Shown here piece after piece: positions 7,869 to 16,326 of a stretch of DNA of 64,000 nucleotides; the first letter of the stretch is position 1; each line of letters starts with the position of its first letter. Origin of the DNA: Pseudomonadota bacterium (GTDB lineage: Bacteria; Myxococcota; Myxococcia; Myxococcales; Myxococcaceae); assembly GCA_023423535.1 (NCBI GenBank), contig JAFAFL010000066.1, positions 1 to 64,000 on the forward strand. The letters are read 5' to 3'. The position numbers and the translations under genes were made by a program. The notes under the pieces were generated by a model. The model saw nothing but the letters and a program-made list of their open reading frames with translations, was not told where the DNA came from and ran no database searches.

Positions 7869-9538
7869 CCGCACCGTCACCGCAGTTCGATCTGATCGTG
7901 ATCGGCGGCGGGGTGAACGGGACGGGCATCGCTCGGGACGCGGCGATGCGCGGGATGAAGACGCTGCTCCTGGAGAAGAAGGACGTCGCGTCCGGTGCGT
8001 CCGGCGCGAACAGCGGGATGATCCACGGCGGCGTGCGCTACCTCCGGCACGACCGCAAGGTGACGGAGCTCGCGTGCATCGACTCGGGCTACATCCAGCG
8101 GATCGTTCCGCATCTGCTCTTCCGCATCCCGTTCATCATGCCGATGACCGCGGAGGACGTGGACAACCCGACCCTCGCCGAGCGCTTCATCCACTACGGC
8201 GCGCAGGTCTATCTCGGCGCCTACGACCTCTATCAGCCGTACAAGCGCGGCAAGCCCTCCACGCACCTCACGCCGGAGGAGGTGTACGAGCTCGAGCCCG
8301 GGCTGCGCCGGAACCTCATCGGCGCGGTGACGCTCGACGAGTGGGGGATCGATCCGCATCGGCTCTGTGCGTTGAACGCGCTCTCGGCGCGGGAGCACGG
8401 TGCGCAGTTCCTGACCTACACGCGGGTGCACGGCTTCACGCGCGGCGCGGACGGATCCGTGAACGGCGTGCAGGTGCGCGACGACCGGACCGGAGAGCAC
8501 GCGACGTACACCGGCAGGCTGGTGATCAACGTGGCCGGTGCGTGGGCGCCGAAGGTCGCGGCGATGGCGGGCGCGACGGTGAAGATGCGGCCGGGGAAGG
8601 GCGTGCACCTCACGCTCGACCGGCGGCTGTCGAACTACGGCGTGATCACCAACGCGGTGGACGGCCGGCAGATCTTCGTCATGCCGCACGAGCAGACGTC
8701 GATCATCGGGACCACCGACGACGACTACTACGGCGATCCGGACGACCTGCAGGTGACGCAGGACGAGGTCGAGTACCTGCTCGAGGGGATCGCGCACGCG
8801 GTGCCGGGCATTCGCGAGGCGCGGATCCTGCGCGCGTGGGCGGGACTGCGCACGACGCTCTACGAGTTCGGGAAGATGGAGGACGCGCTCACCCGCGAGC
8901 ACGCGCTCTACGACCATGCCGAAGAGGGCGCGAAGGGGTTGTTCTCGCTGATCGGCGGGAAGCTCGCGTCGTATCGGGTGCAGAGCCAGGAGTTCACCGA
9001 CCACGCGGCGGGCCTCCTCGGCGTCGGGCGCGAGTGCCGCACGCACCTGGAGCCTTTGCCCGGAGGCGAGCGCTTCCCGGACGTGCCGGAGCTCGCGCGG
9101 CGCTACCGCATTCCGGAACCTACCGTCGGGCGCATGGCGTACCGGCACGGGAAGAACGCAGAGCTCATCTGCGAACTCGCGGAGCAGAGGCCGGAGCTGC
9201 GCGCGCCGCTCTGCCGGTGCGAGCAGGTGTCGTACGCCGAGGCCGTGTACTGCATCCGCGAAGAGAACGTGCGCAGGCTCACCGATCTGCGCAGGCGTTG
9301 CCGCGTGGGAATGGGCCCATGTCAGGGCGCGAGGTGTGCGGGCGCGGCGGCGGCGCTCTTCGCGAAGGAGCGGGACCTCTCCAACGGCGAGGCGCATGGC
9401 GAGCTGCTCGACTTCGTGGGCGCGCGGTTCCGCGGGAAGCGGCCGGTGCTCGGCGGCGAGCAGATGGCGCAGGAGGAGCTCAACCGCGGCAACTACCTGA
9501 CGGTGGGCAACCTCGACGGGAGCTACGGGCGTGAGTAG
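7865..9538 (+). CDS. glpA: anaerobic-type glycerol-3-phosphate dehydrogenase subunit A
   Basis: 557 residues, close to the 542 of E. coli GlpA. It oxidises sn-glycerol-3-phosphate to dihydroxyacetone phosphate with FAD. The N-terminal FAD site is VIGGGVNGTGIARDAAMRG (about 12-30), followed by the DAO-family GASGANSGMIHGGVRYL. A C-terminal BFD-like [2Fe-2S] domain holds cysteines in LCRCEQVSYAEAVYC and CRVGMGPCQGARC (about 449-490). That domain separates GlpA from aerobic GlpD. It starts with GTG in a GTGA overlap, and glpB follows with an 8-base overlap. No glpC follows directly. Confidence 0.9.
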   Translation: MTAPSPQFDLIVIGGGVNGTGIARDAAMRGMKTLLLEKKDVASGASGANSGMIHGGVRYLRHDRKVTELACIDSGYIQRIVPHLLFRIPFIMPMTAEDVDNPTLAERFIHYGAQVYLGAYDLYQPYKRGKPSTHLTPEEVYELEPGLRRNLIGAVTLDEWGIDPHRLCALNALSAREHGAQFLTYTRVHGFTRGADGSVNGVQVRDDRTGEHATYTGRLVINVAGAWAPKVAAMAGATVKMRPGKGVHLTLDRRLSNYGVITNAVDGRQIFVMPHEQTSIIGTTDDDYYGDPDDLQVTQDEVEYLLEGIAHAVPGIREARILRAWAGLRTTLYEFGKMEDALTREHALYDHAEEGAKGLFSLIGGKLASYRVQSQEFTDHAAGLLGVGRECRTHLEPLPGGERFPDVPELARRYRIPEPTVGRMAYRHGKNAELICELAEQRPELRAPLCRCEQVSYAEAVYCIREENVRRLTDLRRRCRVGMGPCQGARCAGAAAALFAKERDLSNGEAHGELLDFVGARFRGKRPVLGGEQMAQEELNRGNYLTVGNLDGSYGRE

Positions 9539-10826
9539 CGCGCGCGAGGTCCTCGTCATCGGCGCGGGCATGGCGGGCGCGATCGCCGCGCTCTCCGCGC
9601 GGAGGGCGGGCGCGAAGGTCCGGGTGGTGCGCCGGGCGCTCGGGGCGACGGCGTTGTCGTCGGGCGCGATCGACGTGGCAGCGGATCCGGTGGTGCCGGC
9701 CGGCGTCTGGAACGCGCACCTCGTGTCGCCGATCGAGGCCGCGCGCGCGTGGTCGAGGCTTCGTCCGAATCATCCGTATGCGGTGCTGAGGGACAGGCTC
9801 GATCGCCTGGAGGAATCGCTGAGGTTCGCGGCGGCGTGTTTGCCGGAGCTGCTCGTGCCGCCGCTGGAGCGGAACGCGCTGCTGCCCACGCCGCTCGGGA
9901 CGGTGAAGCCTTCCGCCATGGGGCAGCGCAACGTGCTCGGCGCTGACGTGGGGACGCTGCCTTCGCGCGTGGCGCTGGTTCAGTTTCGGGTGAACCCCGC
10001 CTGGGATGCGCGGATGATCGCGCAGGGGATCGAAGAAGCGGCGCGAGCGCTCGGGCGCAACGTGAGCGTGGCGGTGGTGGAGAGCGACTTCCTCCGCGAG
10101 GTGGAGGACGCGCTGCGCTCACCCTACGAGCTGGGCGAGAGGCTGGATGCGCCAGGGGAGCTGCGGCGACTGGCGGACGACCTGAGACGCCGGCTGCCGG
10201 AGGGGACCGAGGCCGTGCTGCTGCCTCCGGTGCTCGGCCGTCGCGTGGAGGATCTGGCGGGACAGCTGGGTGTGTTGCTCAGGGGCGTGCGGTGCGCGGA
10301 GATCCTCAGCGCGGCGCCTTCACTGCCCGGCATCCGGCTGCAGGAGGCGCTGGACCTTGCGCTGAAGCGGGAGGGCGTGCGGCTGGAGCACGCGGAGGTA
10401 CGCGTCGTGGATGGTGAACATGAAGGTTCGTTCATGTTCTCGGTCGGCGATGGTGGGGAGCTCGTGCGCCCCGACTCGGTGGTGCTGGCGACAGGGAAGT
10501 ATCTCGGCGGCGGCATCGCGCGGGGCGAGCGCTTCAGCGAGACGGTCTTCGACCTGCCGGTGATCGCCGGCGGCCGGGCGGTGACGAACGAGTACATCGG
10601 TCACCTGCTCAGCGAGACGGTCGTGCAGGAGCAGGCGGCGTTCCGGGCGGGCGTGCGCGTGGACGCGACACTGCGACCGTTGCGCGCGGATGGAAAGCCG
10701 GCGCACGCGAACCTCTTCGCTGCCGGCGCGGTGCTCTGTGGCTACGACCCGGCGACGGACAAGACCGGGTTGGGCGTGGCGATCTTCACCGGGTATCTGG
10801 CGGGCGAGGCGGCGGCGCGGCTTTAG
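9531..10826 (+). CDS. glpB: anaerobic-type glycerol-3-phosphate dehydrogenase subunit B
   Basis: 431 residues (E. coli GlpB is 419). It begins with a Rossmann FAD/FMN site, VLVIGAGMAGAIAALSARR, and contains the GlpB-type LSSGAIDVA and VLATGKYLGGGIARG segments. GlpB is thought to relay electrons from GlpA towards the membrane Fe-S subunit GlpC. The GTG start lies inside the end of glpA. The usual third partner, GlpC, is absent here; a CCG-type Fe-S protein at 17381-18514 could substitute, which is inference. Confidence 0.88.
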   Translation: MSSAREVLVIGAGMAGAIAALSARRAGAKVRVVRRALGATALSSGAIDVAADPVVPAGVWNAHLVSPIEAARAWSRLRPNHPYAVLRDRLDRLEESLRFAAACLPELLVPPLERNALLPTPLGTVKPSAMGQRNVLGADVGTLPSRVALVQFRVNPAWDARMIAQGIEEAARALGRNVSVAVVESDFLREVEDALRSPYELGERLDAPGELRRLADDLRRRLPEGTEAVLLPPVLGRRVEDLAGQLGVLLRGVRCAEILSAAPSLPGIRLQEALDLALKREGVRLEHAEVRVVDGEHEGSFMFSVGDGGELVRPDSVVLATGKYLGGGIARGERFSETVFDLPVIAGGRAVTNEYIGHLLSETVVQEQAAFRAGVRVDATLRPLRADGKPAHANLFAAGAVLCGYDPATDKTGLGVAIFTGYLAGEAAARL

Positions 10827-10834
10827 TCGCGCGC

Positions 10835-12241
10835 GTGAAGAGCCCTGGCTGGAGTCGCGCGCGTCGGGCGGGAGCCCTATTCATCGGCGCGGGCGTGTTG
10901 CTCGTCGTCCTCTGGTTGTGGCAGCGCAATGCGTACGCGCCTGCGCCTGCGCCGGCGGTGGCGGATGCCCTCACGCCGGGGGCGGCGGATCCGCTCGACC
11001 CGTTCGAGGCCGCGGTGTCCGATGCGGGAAGCGATGATCTCCGAGCGGGGGACGACGGAGGCGTGGAGGAGCAGGCGGACTTCGAGGAGGAAGCCGATGA
11101 CGAAGGGCCGGGCACGTTGCGGATCCGGGTCGAGAACGCGAAGGGCGAGCCTGTCCCTCGCGTGAAGGTGCAGTACGCGCACGAGGCCTACGTCGGGCAG
11201 GACGACACCGGATTCGAAGATGAAGCGCCTCCAGCGGGCGCCTGCTTCACCGACTCCGAAGGTGCATGCGCAGTGCAGGTCCAGACGGGGCACTGGCGCG
11301 CGTGGGTGGACGTGGACGGGCACTCGGATGCGCCGCAGGTGGCCAGGGTCCGTCAGGGTTCGGAGGGGCGCGTGGTGCTGCTGCACGAGCCTGCGTTCGA
11401 GTTCGCCGTCCGCGTGGTGGACGAGGACGGTCGTCGCGTGCACGCGCTCATCGAGGTGGGGCCACGCTTCGAGCTCGACCGGCGCCAGGCCTTCACGGGT
11501 CGTGACGGCACCGCTCGGTTCCAGATGACCGCGGGTGAGTATGAGGTGGCGGTCGAGCGCGACGACTCGGGCGAATCACAGACGGAGACGGTCACGCTCG
11601 ATGGACCGCGGGAACTCACGGTCACCTTCCGCGATCGCAGCTCGAAACTGCACATCCGCAGCTTCTGTCCCAGCGGAGGCTGCGGAGCGACGTGGGTGCA
11701 GCTCTCGGACGGGCACTCGGACGTGTTCGACGCTTCGGCGGAGGAGGAGCACGTCATCGACGAACTCCCTGCCGGCAAATACGACGTTCATCTGGTGAGC
11801 GATCGGGAGACGCCGCGCGAGCGCTCGGGGTGCACGTCGGTCGAGCTGCGCCGCAGAAGCAGCGCGTACGTGGACGTGGTGCTCGAGCCCAACGGAGGCA
11901 ACGAGCGCGTGCCGGTGCGCGTGGAGGGGACGCCGGCGCAGCGTGAGGGACTGGACCTGATGCTCTCGTGCGAGAGCGCGAACCCGTGCTCGAAGCACTT
12001 CGTGCAGTACGCGAAGACGAACGCGGAGGGACGTGCGTTGTTCGAAGGCGTGCCGTCGACGCGCTGCTCGATCTTCATGGCGCTGCGGCCGGTGAGCCCG
12101 AACCCGCTGTGGAAGAACAGGCGGCCCGACTTCCATCGTGGCTACGAGGTGAAGCTCGGTCAGGAGTTCGTGTTCCGGCTGCCTCCGTCTGCTCGCGCTT
12201 CGACGCCGGCGTCCGCTTCCGGGGCTCCTGCAGAGCCGTGA
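10835..12241 (+). CDS. membrane-anchored carboxypeptidase-regulatory-like protein
   Basis: 468 residues. A basic N-terminus and one hydrophobic segment (about residues 12-30) anchor it, followed by an acidic, Ala-rich linker and several beta-sandwich repeats (RIRVENAKGEPVPRVKVQY, FAVRVVDEDGRRVHALIEVG, GTARFQMTAGEYEVAVE). It resembles the protein at 690-3002 in design. A GTG start 8 bases after glpB suggests transcription with it, though no functional link is evident. No enzyme motif is seen. It is probably a periplasmic or surface protein of unknown role. Confidence 0.65.
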   Translation: MKSPGWSRARRAGALFIGAGVLLVVLWLWQRNAYAPAPAPAVADALTPGAADPLDPFEAAVSDAGSDDLRAGDDGGVEEQADFEEEADDEGPGTLRIRVENAKGEPVPRVKVQYAHEAYVGQDDTGFEDEAPPAGACFTDSEGACAVQVQTGHWRAWVDVDGHSDAPQVARVRQGSEGRVVLLHEPAFEFAVRVVDEDGRRVHALIEVGPRFELDRRQAFTGRDGTARFQMTAGEYEVAVERDDSGESQTETVTLDGPRELTVTFRDRSSKLHIRSFCPSGGCGATWVQLSDGHSDVFDASAEEEHVIDELPAGKYDVHLVSDRETPRERSGCTSVELRRRSSAYVDVVLEPNGGNERVPVRVEGTPAQREGLDLMLSCESANPCSKHFVQYAKTNAEGRALFEGVPSTRCSIFMALRPVSPNPLWKNRRPDFHRGYEVKLGQEFVFRLPPSARASTPASASGAPAEP

Positions 12242-12305
12242 GCCGTGAGCCGCGCGCCGTCGGATGGCGGAACGGGATCGCGAAGGCTGCGCTAGCTTTC
12301 GCGCC

Positions 12306-13469
12306 ATGAACGTCGTCTTCGTTTCGCCGCACTTCCCGCCGCAGTTCCACCAGTTCTGTACCGCGCTGAAGGAGCGTGGGGTGACGGTGCTCGGGCTGGG
12401 TGACACGCCGGGGCACGACGTGCGCCCGGAGGTCCACGCGGCGCTGAGCGAGTACTACTTCGCGCCGCTCGAGCGCTACGACGAGGCGCTGAAGGCGATG
12501 GGCTACTTCGTCTGGAAGCACGGGCGCATCGACCGGATCGACTCGCACAACGAGCACTGGCTCGGCGTGGAGGCGCGGCTGCGCGAGGACTTCAACGTGC
12601 CCGGGCCGCGCGCCGCGCAGGTGGCGGAGTGGCGGTCGAAGAGCGGCATGGGCCGGCTCTTCCGCGAGGCCGGCGTGCGCTATCCGGAGTCGAAGCTCGT
12701 CGAGGGACCGGACAGCGTGCGCGCGTTCGCGAAGAGGCACGGCTTTCCGATCGTGCTCAAGCCGGACCTCGGCGTGGGCGCGTCGCGCACGTTCCGCGCG
12801 GACAACGAGGCGTCGCTCAATGCGCTGCTGCGCGAGCCTTTGCAGGGCTACCTCATGCAGCCGTTCATCGCGGGTCGCATCGTCAGCTACGACGGCCTCG
12901 TGGATGCGAAGGGCCGCATCCTCTTCGAGACTGCGCACGTGTACAGCCACGGGGTGATGGACGTGGTGACGAAGGGGCTCGACGTCTCGTACTACAACTG
13001 GCGCGAGGTGCCCGAGGCGCTGCGCGAGCTGGGCGTGAGCACGGTCAACGCGTTCGGCATCCGCGAGCGCTTCTTCCACGTCGAGTTCTTCGAGCTCCCC
13101 GACGGCGGCTACTGGGCGCTGGAGATCAACGTGCGCCCGCCGGGCGGGTTCACCGTGGACATGATGAACTACTCCGCGGACATCGATCTCTTCCGGCTGT
13201 GGGCCGCGATGCTGACCGGCGATCCTCTGGAGGACTTCACCTACGAGCGCCGCTACCACGTGGCCCACGTCGCGCGCAGAGCGTGGCGGCCCTACCGGTA
13301 CTCGCACTCCCAGCTGCGCGAGCTGCTCGGGGAGAGCCTCGTCGTCCACCAGCCCGTGCCCCGCGCCTTCAGCGGCGCGATGGGCGACGAGATGTACCTC
13401 ATCCGGGATCGCGAGGAGGGCGCGCTGCTCGAGGCCATTGCAGCAATCCAGGCGACGACGGCGGGGTGA
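12306..13469 (+). CDS. ATP-grasp carboxylate-amine ligase family protein
   Basis: 387 residues. The ATP-grasp fold is shown by FPIVLKPDLGVGASRTFR (P-loop-like strand, about 156-174), YLMQPFIAGRIVSYDGLVD and the metal/ATP-binding strand WALEINVRPPGGFTVDM. The family joins a carboxylate to an amine or thiol through an acyl-phosphate; the substrate cannot be told from sequence. The ATG at 12306 lies 7 bases after TAGCTT with no Shine-Dalgarno, so it may be leaderless. It is convergent with the esterase gene and not overlapped by neighbours. Confidence 0.75.
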   Translation: MNVVFVSPHFPPQFHQFCTALKERGVTVLGLGDTPGHDVRPEVHAALSEYYFAPLERYDEALKAMGYFVWKHGRIDRIDSHNEHWLGVEARLREDFNVPGPRAAQVAEWRSKSGMGRLFREAGVRYPESKLVEGPDSVRAFAKRHGFPIVLKPDLGVGASRTFRADNEASLNALLREPLQGYLMQPFIAGRIVSYDGLVDAKGRILFETAHVYSHGVMDVVTKGLDVSYYNWREVPEALRELGVSTVNAFGIRERFFHVEFFELPDGGYWALEINVRPPGGFTVDMMNYSADIDLFRLWAAMLTGDPLEDFTYERRYHVAHVARRAWRPYRYSHSQLRELLGESLVVHQPVPRAFSGAMGDEMYLIRDREEGALLEAIAAIQATTAG

Positions 13470-13496
13470 TGGGGCCGCCGTCTCGGCGCGGTGAAC

Positions 13497-14270
13497 TCAG
13501 AACGCCAGCACCCAGCGCAAGGCATCGGGCAGACGGCGCTGCCAGTCGGCTTCGGTGTGCTGGCCGCCCGGCTCGAGCACGCAGCGCAGCTCCCACTCCG
13601 CGTAGCCCATGCCCTGCAACTGGCGGCAGAAGGCGGCGACCTTCTCTCCGTAGGCCATGGTGAAGATGCCCTCGAAGTGCTCGTGCTCGCCGGCGTCGAT
13701 GTAGATGCGTGCGGGCGTGCGCGGGTGCTCGGTCCACTCGCGGAAGATCGTCTCTCCGCTCCACATCACCGAGGGCGACAGCGCCGCCACGCGCGGGAAG
13801 ACGTAGCCGTGGCGCAGGTGGAGGTAGAGCGAGATGAGCCCTCCGAGACTCGAGCCGCACACCGCCGTCCACTCCGGCTCGGGGCGGGTGCGGAAGGTGC
13901 TGTCGACCCACGGCTTGAGCTCGTGGCGAAGGAAGCGCGCGTAGGTCTCGCCTCGCGCCTTCACGTCCACGCGCGGCTCGTCCCAGGGCGAGTAGTCCTC
14001 GAAGCGGCCGAGGCCGTGATCCACCGCGACGATCATCCAGGGCCCGAGCTCACCACTCGAGACGAGCCCTTCGAGCGCCTCGTTGGCGCGCCACGTCGGC
14101 TGCCGTGCGGACTCCGGATGCTCGAAGACGTTCTGGCCGTCCTGCATGTAGAGGACGCCGAAGCGCTCGTGCGGCTCTGTCCGGTAGCGGGTGGGGGTGA
14201 AGACGCGGACGGTGCGAGGAAACCCTTCGGCGTGGCTCTGTACGTCTCGGAAGATCTGGATGTCGCCCAT
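13497..14270 (-). CDS. putative esterase, alpha/beta hydrolase (esterase D-like)
   Basis: 257 residues with no signal peptide. The core matches the Esterase D / enterochelin-esterase-like family: FGVLYMQDGQNVF early, MIVAVDHG, nucleophile elbow CGSSLGGLISLY (Ser in GSSLGG), an acid in YIDAGEHEHF, and a likely catalytic His in PGGQHTEADW. It probably hydrolyses small ester substrates; the true substrate is unknown. Its ATG is only 26 bases from the ATG of the divergent Fe-S gene, so both must share one compact promoter. Confidence 0.8.
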   Translation of the reverse strand: MGDIQIFRDVQSHAEGFPRTVRVFTPTRYRTEPHERFGVLYMQDGQNVFEHPESARQPTWRANEALEGLVSSGELGPWMIVAVDHGLGRFEDYSPWDEPRVDVKARGETYARFLRHELKPWVDSTFRTRPEPEWTAVCGSSLGGLISLYLHLRHGYVFPRVAALSPSVMWSGETIFREWTEHPRTPARIYIDAGEHEHFEGIFTMAYGEKVAAFCRQLQGMGYAEWELRCVLEPGGQHTEADWQRRLPDALRWVLAF

Positions 14271-14280
14271 GGGCGCCGCC

Positions 14281-14290
14281 AGACTATCCT
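14281..14290. promoter_or_regulatory. overlapping bidirectional -10 element
   Basis: In the 26-base gap between divergent start codons, AGACTATCCT reads TATCCT on the plus strand (14285-14290, 6 bases before ATG 14297) and TAGTCT on the minus strand (from 14286 to 14281, 10 bases before ATG 14270). Both fit TANNNT, so a single near-symmetrical -10 may fire both ways. Confidence 0.4.
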
Positions 14291-14296
14291 GCGCCC

Positions 14297-14773
14297 ATGT
14301 CGACCGGCGGCAAGAAGCTCAAGGGCGATCTCTACATGGGTTATCGGGCGGCAATCGCCCATCCCCTGAAGAAGCTCTTCAGCCGCGACGAGCGCACCGG
14401 CAAGCAGCGCTTCCTCGACAACTACGCGGCAGAAGGTCTCATCCCCACCTCCGCCGAGGATCGCGAGGTGCTCGAGCAGGCCTCGCGCTGCATCCACTGC
14501 GGGCTGTGCGACGCGTACGACCCCACGCTCTCGACGTTGCCGCGCACGGTGTACGGCGGCCTCAGCCTCCTGCCCGTCTCCTATTCGCGCGCCACGCCGG
14601 ACATGCCGCGCGCACGACAGGCGATCGAGACCATCCGGCCCGAAGCACTCGCGCAGGCGGAGACGGTGTGTCCCACGCGCGTGCCGTTGCAGCGCATCGC
14701 GCGGTACCTCAAGGGGCGGCTCGCGCAGCTGGATGCGTGCGGCGCTCACGACGTCGGGGCCCCGCGGTCTTGA
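14297..14773 (+). CDS. small Fe-S (ferredoxin-like) protein
   Basis: 158 residues, soluble. ASRCIHCGLCDAYDP (near residue 70) gives CxxCxxC, and the fourth ligand is probably the Cys of VCPTRVP about 50 residues on, as in [4Fe-4S] domains with a distant CP. Tyr-Asp replaces the usual near fourth Cys. It heads a five-gene operon with two FAD oxidase-type subunits, so it is probably an electron-carrier subunit. The stop overlaps the TTG of the next gene (TTGA). It is probably leaderless (TATCCT 6 bases upstream). Confidence 0.65.
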   Translation: MSTGGKKLKGDLYMGYRAAIAHPLKKLFSRDERTGKQRFLDNYAAEGLIPTSAEDREVLEQASRCIHCGLCDAYDPTLSTLPRTVYGGLSLLPVSYSRATPDMPRARQAIETIRPEALAQAETVCPTRVPLQRIARYLKGRLAQLDACGAHDVGAPRS

Positions 14774-16326
14774 GGCTCCAGCCAGTCAGGGCCGATCGCC
14801 TTCCGCCGCCCGCGGAGGCCGCGCGTGCCGCCGGTGCGGAGCTCGCGCGAACGCTGGAGGGCCGCGTCTCCTTCGAGGAGCAGGATCGACTCAGCTACTC
14901 GCGCGACGTGTGGCCGAAGGCGCTGCTCTGGATCCGTCAGGGAAAGATCCCGCCGCCGCCGGACGCGGTGGTGTGGCCGAAGGACGAGGACGAGGTCTCG
15001 CACGTCATCCGCACCGCGCGCGCGCACAGGCTCGCGGTCATCCCGTTCGGCGCGGGCTCGGGCGTGTGTGGTGGCGTGGTCGCGTTGAAGGGCGGCATCG
15101 CGCTGGACCTGAAGAAGCTCGAGCGCGTGGACCCGGTCGATCGCACGCGGCGCACGGTGTTCGCGCAGGCGGGGATCATCGGCGAGGTGCTGGAGCGGAA
15201 GCTCAACGCCGAAGGCTACACGCTCGGGCACTTCCCCTCGTCGATCTACATGTCCACGCTCGGCGGCTGGCTCGCGGCACGCAGCGCGGGCCAGTTCTCG
15301 AGCCTCTACGGCAAGATCGAGGACATGGCGCTCTCGGTGCGCGCGGTGCTCGGAACGGGCGAGCGCGTGGTGACGCCCGAACGGCCGCGGCGCGGACCGG
15401 ATCTCGCGCAGCTGCTCATCGGTTCGGAAGGGACGCTCTGCGCCTTCACCGGCGCGACCCTCCGCGTGCAGCCGGTGCCGGAGCATCGCGCGTTCCGCGG
15501 CATCCGTTTCCACAGCGTGGGCGACGGGCTGGAGGCGATTCGGCGCATCTTCCGTTCGGGGCTGCGGCCTTCGGTGGTCCGGCTCTATGACCCCTTCGAC
15601 ACCGCGCTGGTGGGCAAGAGCGGCGGTCATCACAAGGAGCGCACGCCGCCTTCGCTGCGCAGCTCGCTCCGGTCGGAGCTGCTGCCCGCGCTCGCGCGCA
15701 AGCTCACGCCTTCGACGCTGGGCCGGCCGTCGCTGCTCAACCGCGCGGCGCACCTCTTCAACGACTGCCGGCTGATCCTCGCGTTCGAGGGCGAGAAGCG
15801 GCGCACCGTTCGAGAAGAGGATGCCGCGCGCGCGATCTGCCTGCGGGGCGGCGGCGAGGACGAGGGCGTGCAGCCGGGGCTCGACTGGTACCGCGAGCGC
15901 TACAGCGTGTCCTACAAGATGTCGCCGATGCTCGACTCGGGCGCGTTCGCCGACACGATGGAGGTCGCGGCGACGTGGGACCGCGTGCTCGATGTGTACG
16001 ACCGCGTGCGCGCCGCGGTGTCTCCGCTGGCCTTCGCGCTCTGCCACTTCTCGCACGCGTATCCCGAAGGGTGCTCGCTCTACTTCTCCTTTGCGGCGTC
16101 GGCGGCTGGGGACGAGGCGCAGGAGCAGCGCTACGACGAACTGTGGCGCGTGGGCCTCGCCGCGGCGCTGAGCGCGGGCGCGACGGTGAGCCACCATCAC
16201 GGCGTCGGCCTCCTCAAGTCGGCGCAGCTGCAGCAGGAACTCGGTGAGGGCAGGCGCATGTTGCAGTCGCTCAAGCGCGCGTTCGATCCGGACGGGATCA
16301 TGAACCCGGGGAAGCTCGGCCTGTGA
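14770..16326 (+). CDS. FAD-linked oxidase of the alkyl-DHAP synthase (AGPS) type
   Basis: 518 residues. FAD_binding_4 (VIPFGAGSGVCGGV, HFPSSIYMSTLGGWLAARSAGQ, YGKIEDM, LIGSEGTLCAFTGATLRVQP) is followed by FAD-oxidase_C ending in GATVSHHHGVGLLK and a PGKLGL tail. The STLGGW..R..G...YG.IED and SHHHGVG segments match human alkylglycerone-phosphate synthase, which swaps the acyl chain of acyl-DHAP for a fatty alcohol to make ether lipids. Relatives include D-lactate and glycolate oxidases. A TTG start is chosen for its TTGA overlap with the Fe-S gene; no better start exists. An AGPS-like catalytic subunit in a GlcDEF-like operon is unusual. Confidence 0.75.
   Translation: MRLQPVRADRLPPPAEAARAAGAELARTLEGRVSFEEQDRLSYSRDVWPKALLWIRQGKIPPPPDAVVWPKDEDEVSHVIRTARAHRLAVIPFGAGSGVCGGVVALKGGIALDLKKLERVDPVDRTRRTVFAQAGIIGEVLERKLNAEGYTLGHFPSSIYMSTLGGWLAARSAGQFSSLYGKIEDMALSVRAVLGTGERVVTPERPRRGPDLAQLLIGSEGTLCAFTGATLRVQPVPEHRAFRGIRFHSVGDGLEAIRRIFRSGLRPSVVRLYDPFDTALVGKSGGHHKERTPPSLRSSLRSELLPALARKLTPSTLGRPSLLNRAAHLFNDCRLILAFEGEKRRTVREEDAARAICLRGGGEDEGVQPGLDWYRERYSVSYKMSPMLDSGAFADTMEVAATWDRVLDVYDRVRAAVSPLAFALCHFSHAYPEGCSLYFSFAASAAGDEAQEQRYDELWRVGLAAALSAGATVSHHHGVGLLKSAQLQQELGEGRRMLQSLKRAFDPDGIMNPGKLGL

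Noticed and set aside
3837..7880. A 1347-codon open frame on the minus strand across aspS and the DUF4870 gene
   Set aside because: Only its last 424 codons (from 5108) make sense as protein. The rest is the antisense of aspS, Arg/His/Glu-rich and low in sequence complexity, as expected for high-GC codon shadows.
14191..14769. Extending the AGPS-like gene upstream to 14191
   Set aside because: The frame is open, but it overlaps the whole Fe-S gene and translates to Arg/Ala-rich shadow; the TTGA overlap at 14770 gives the family N-terminus.
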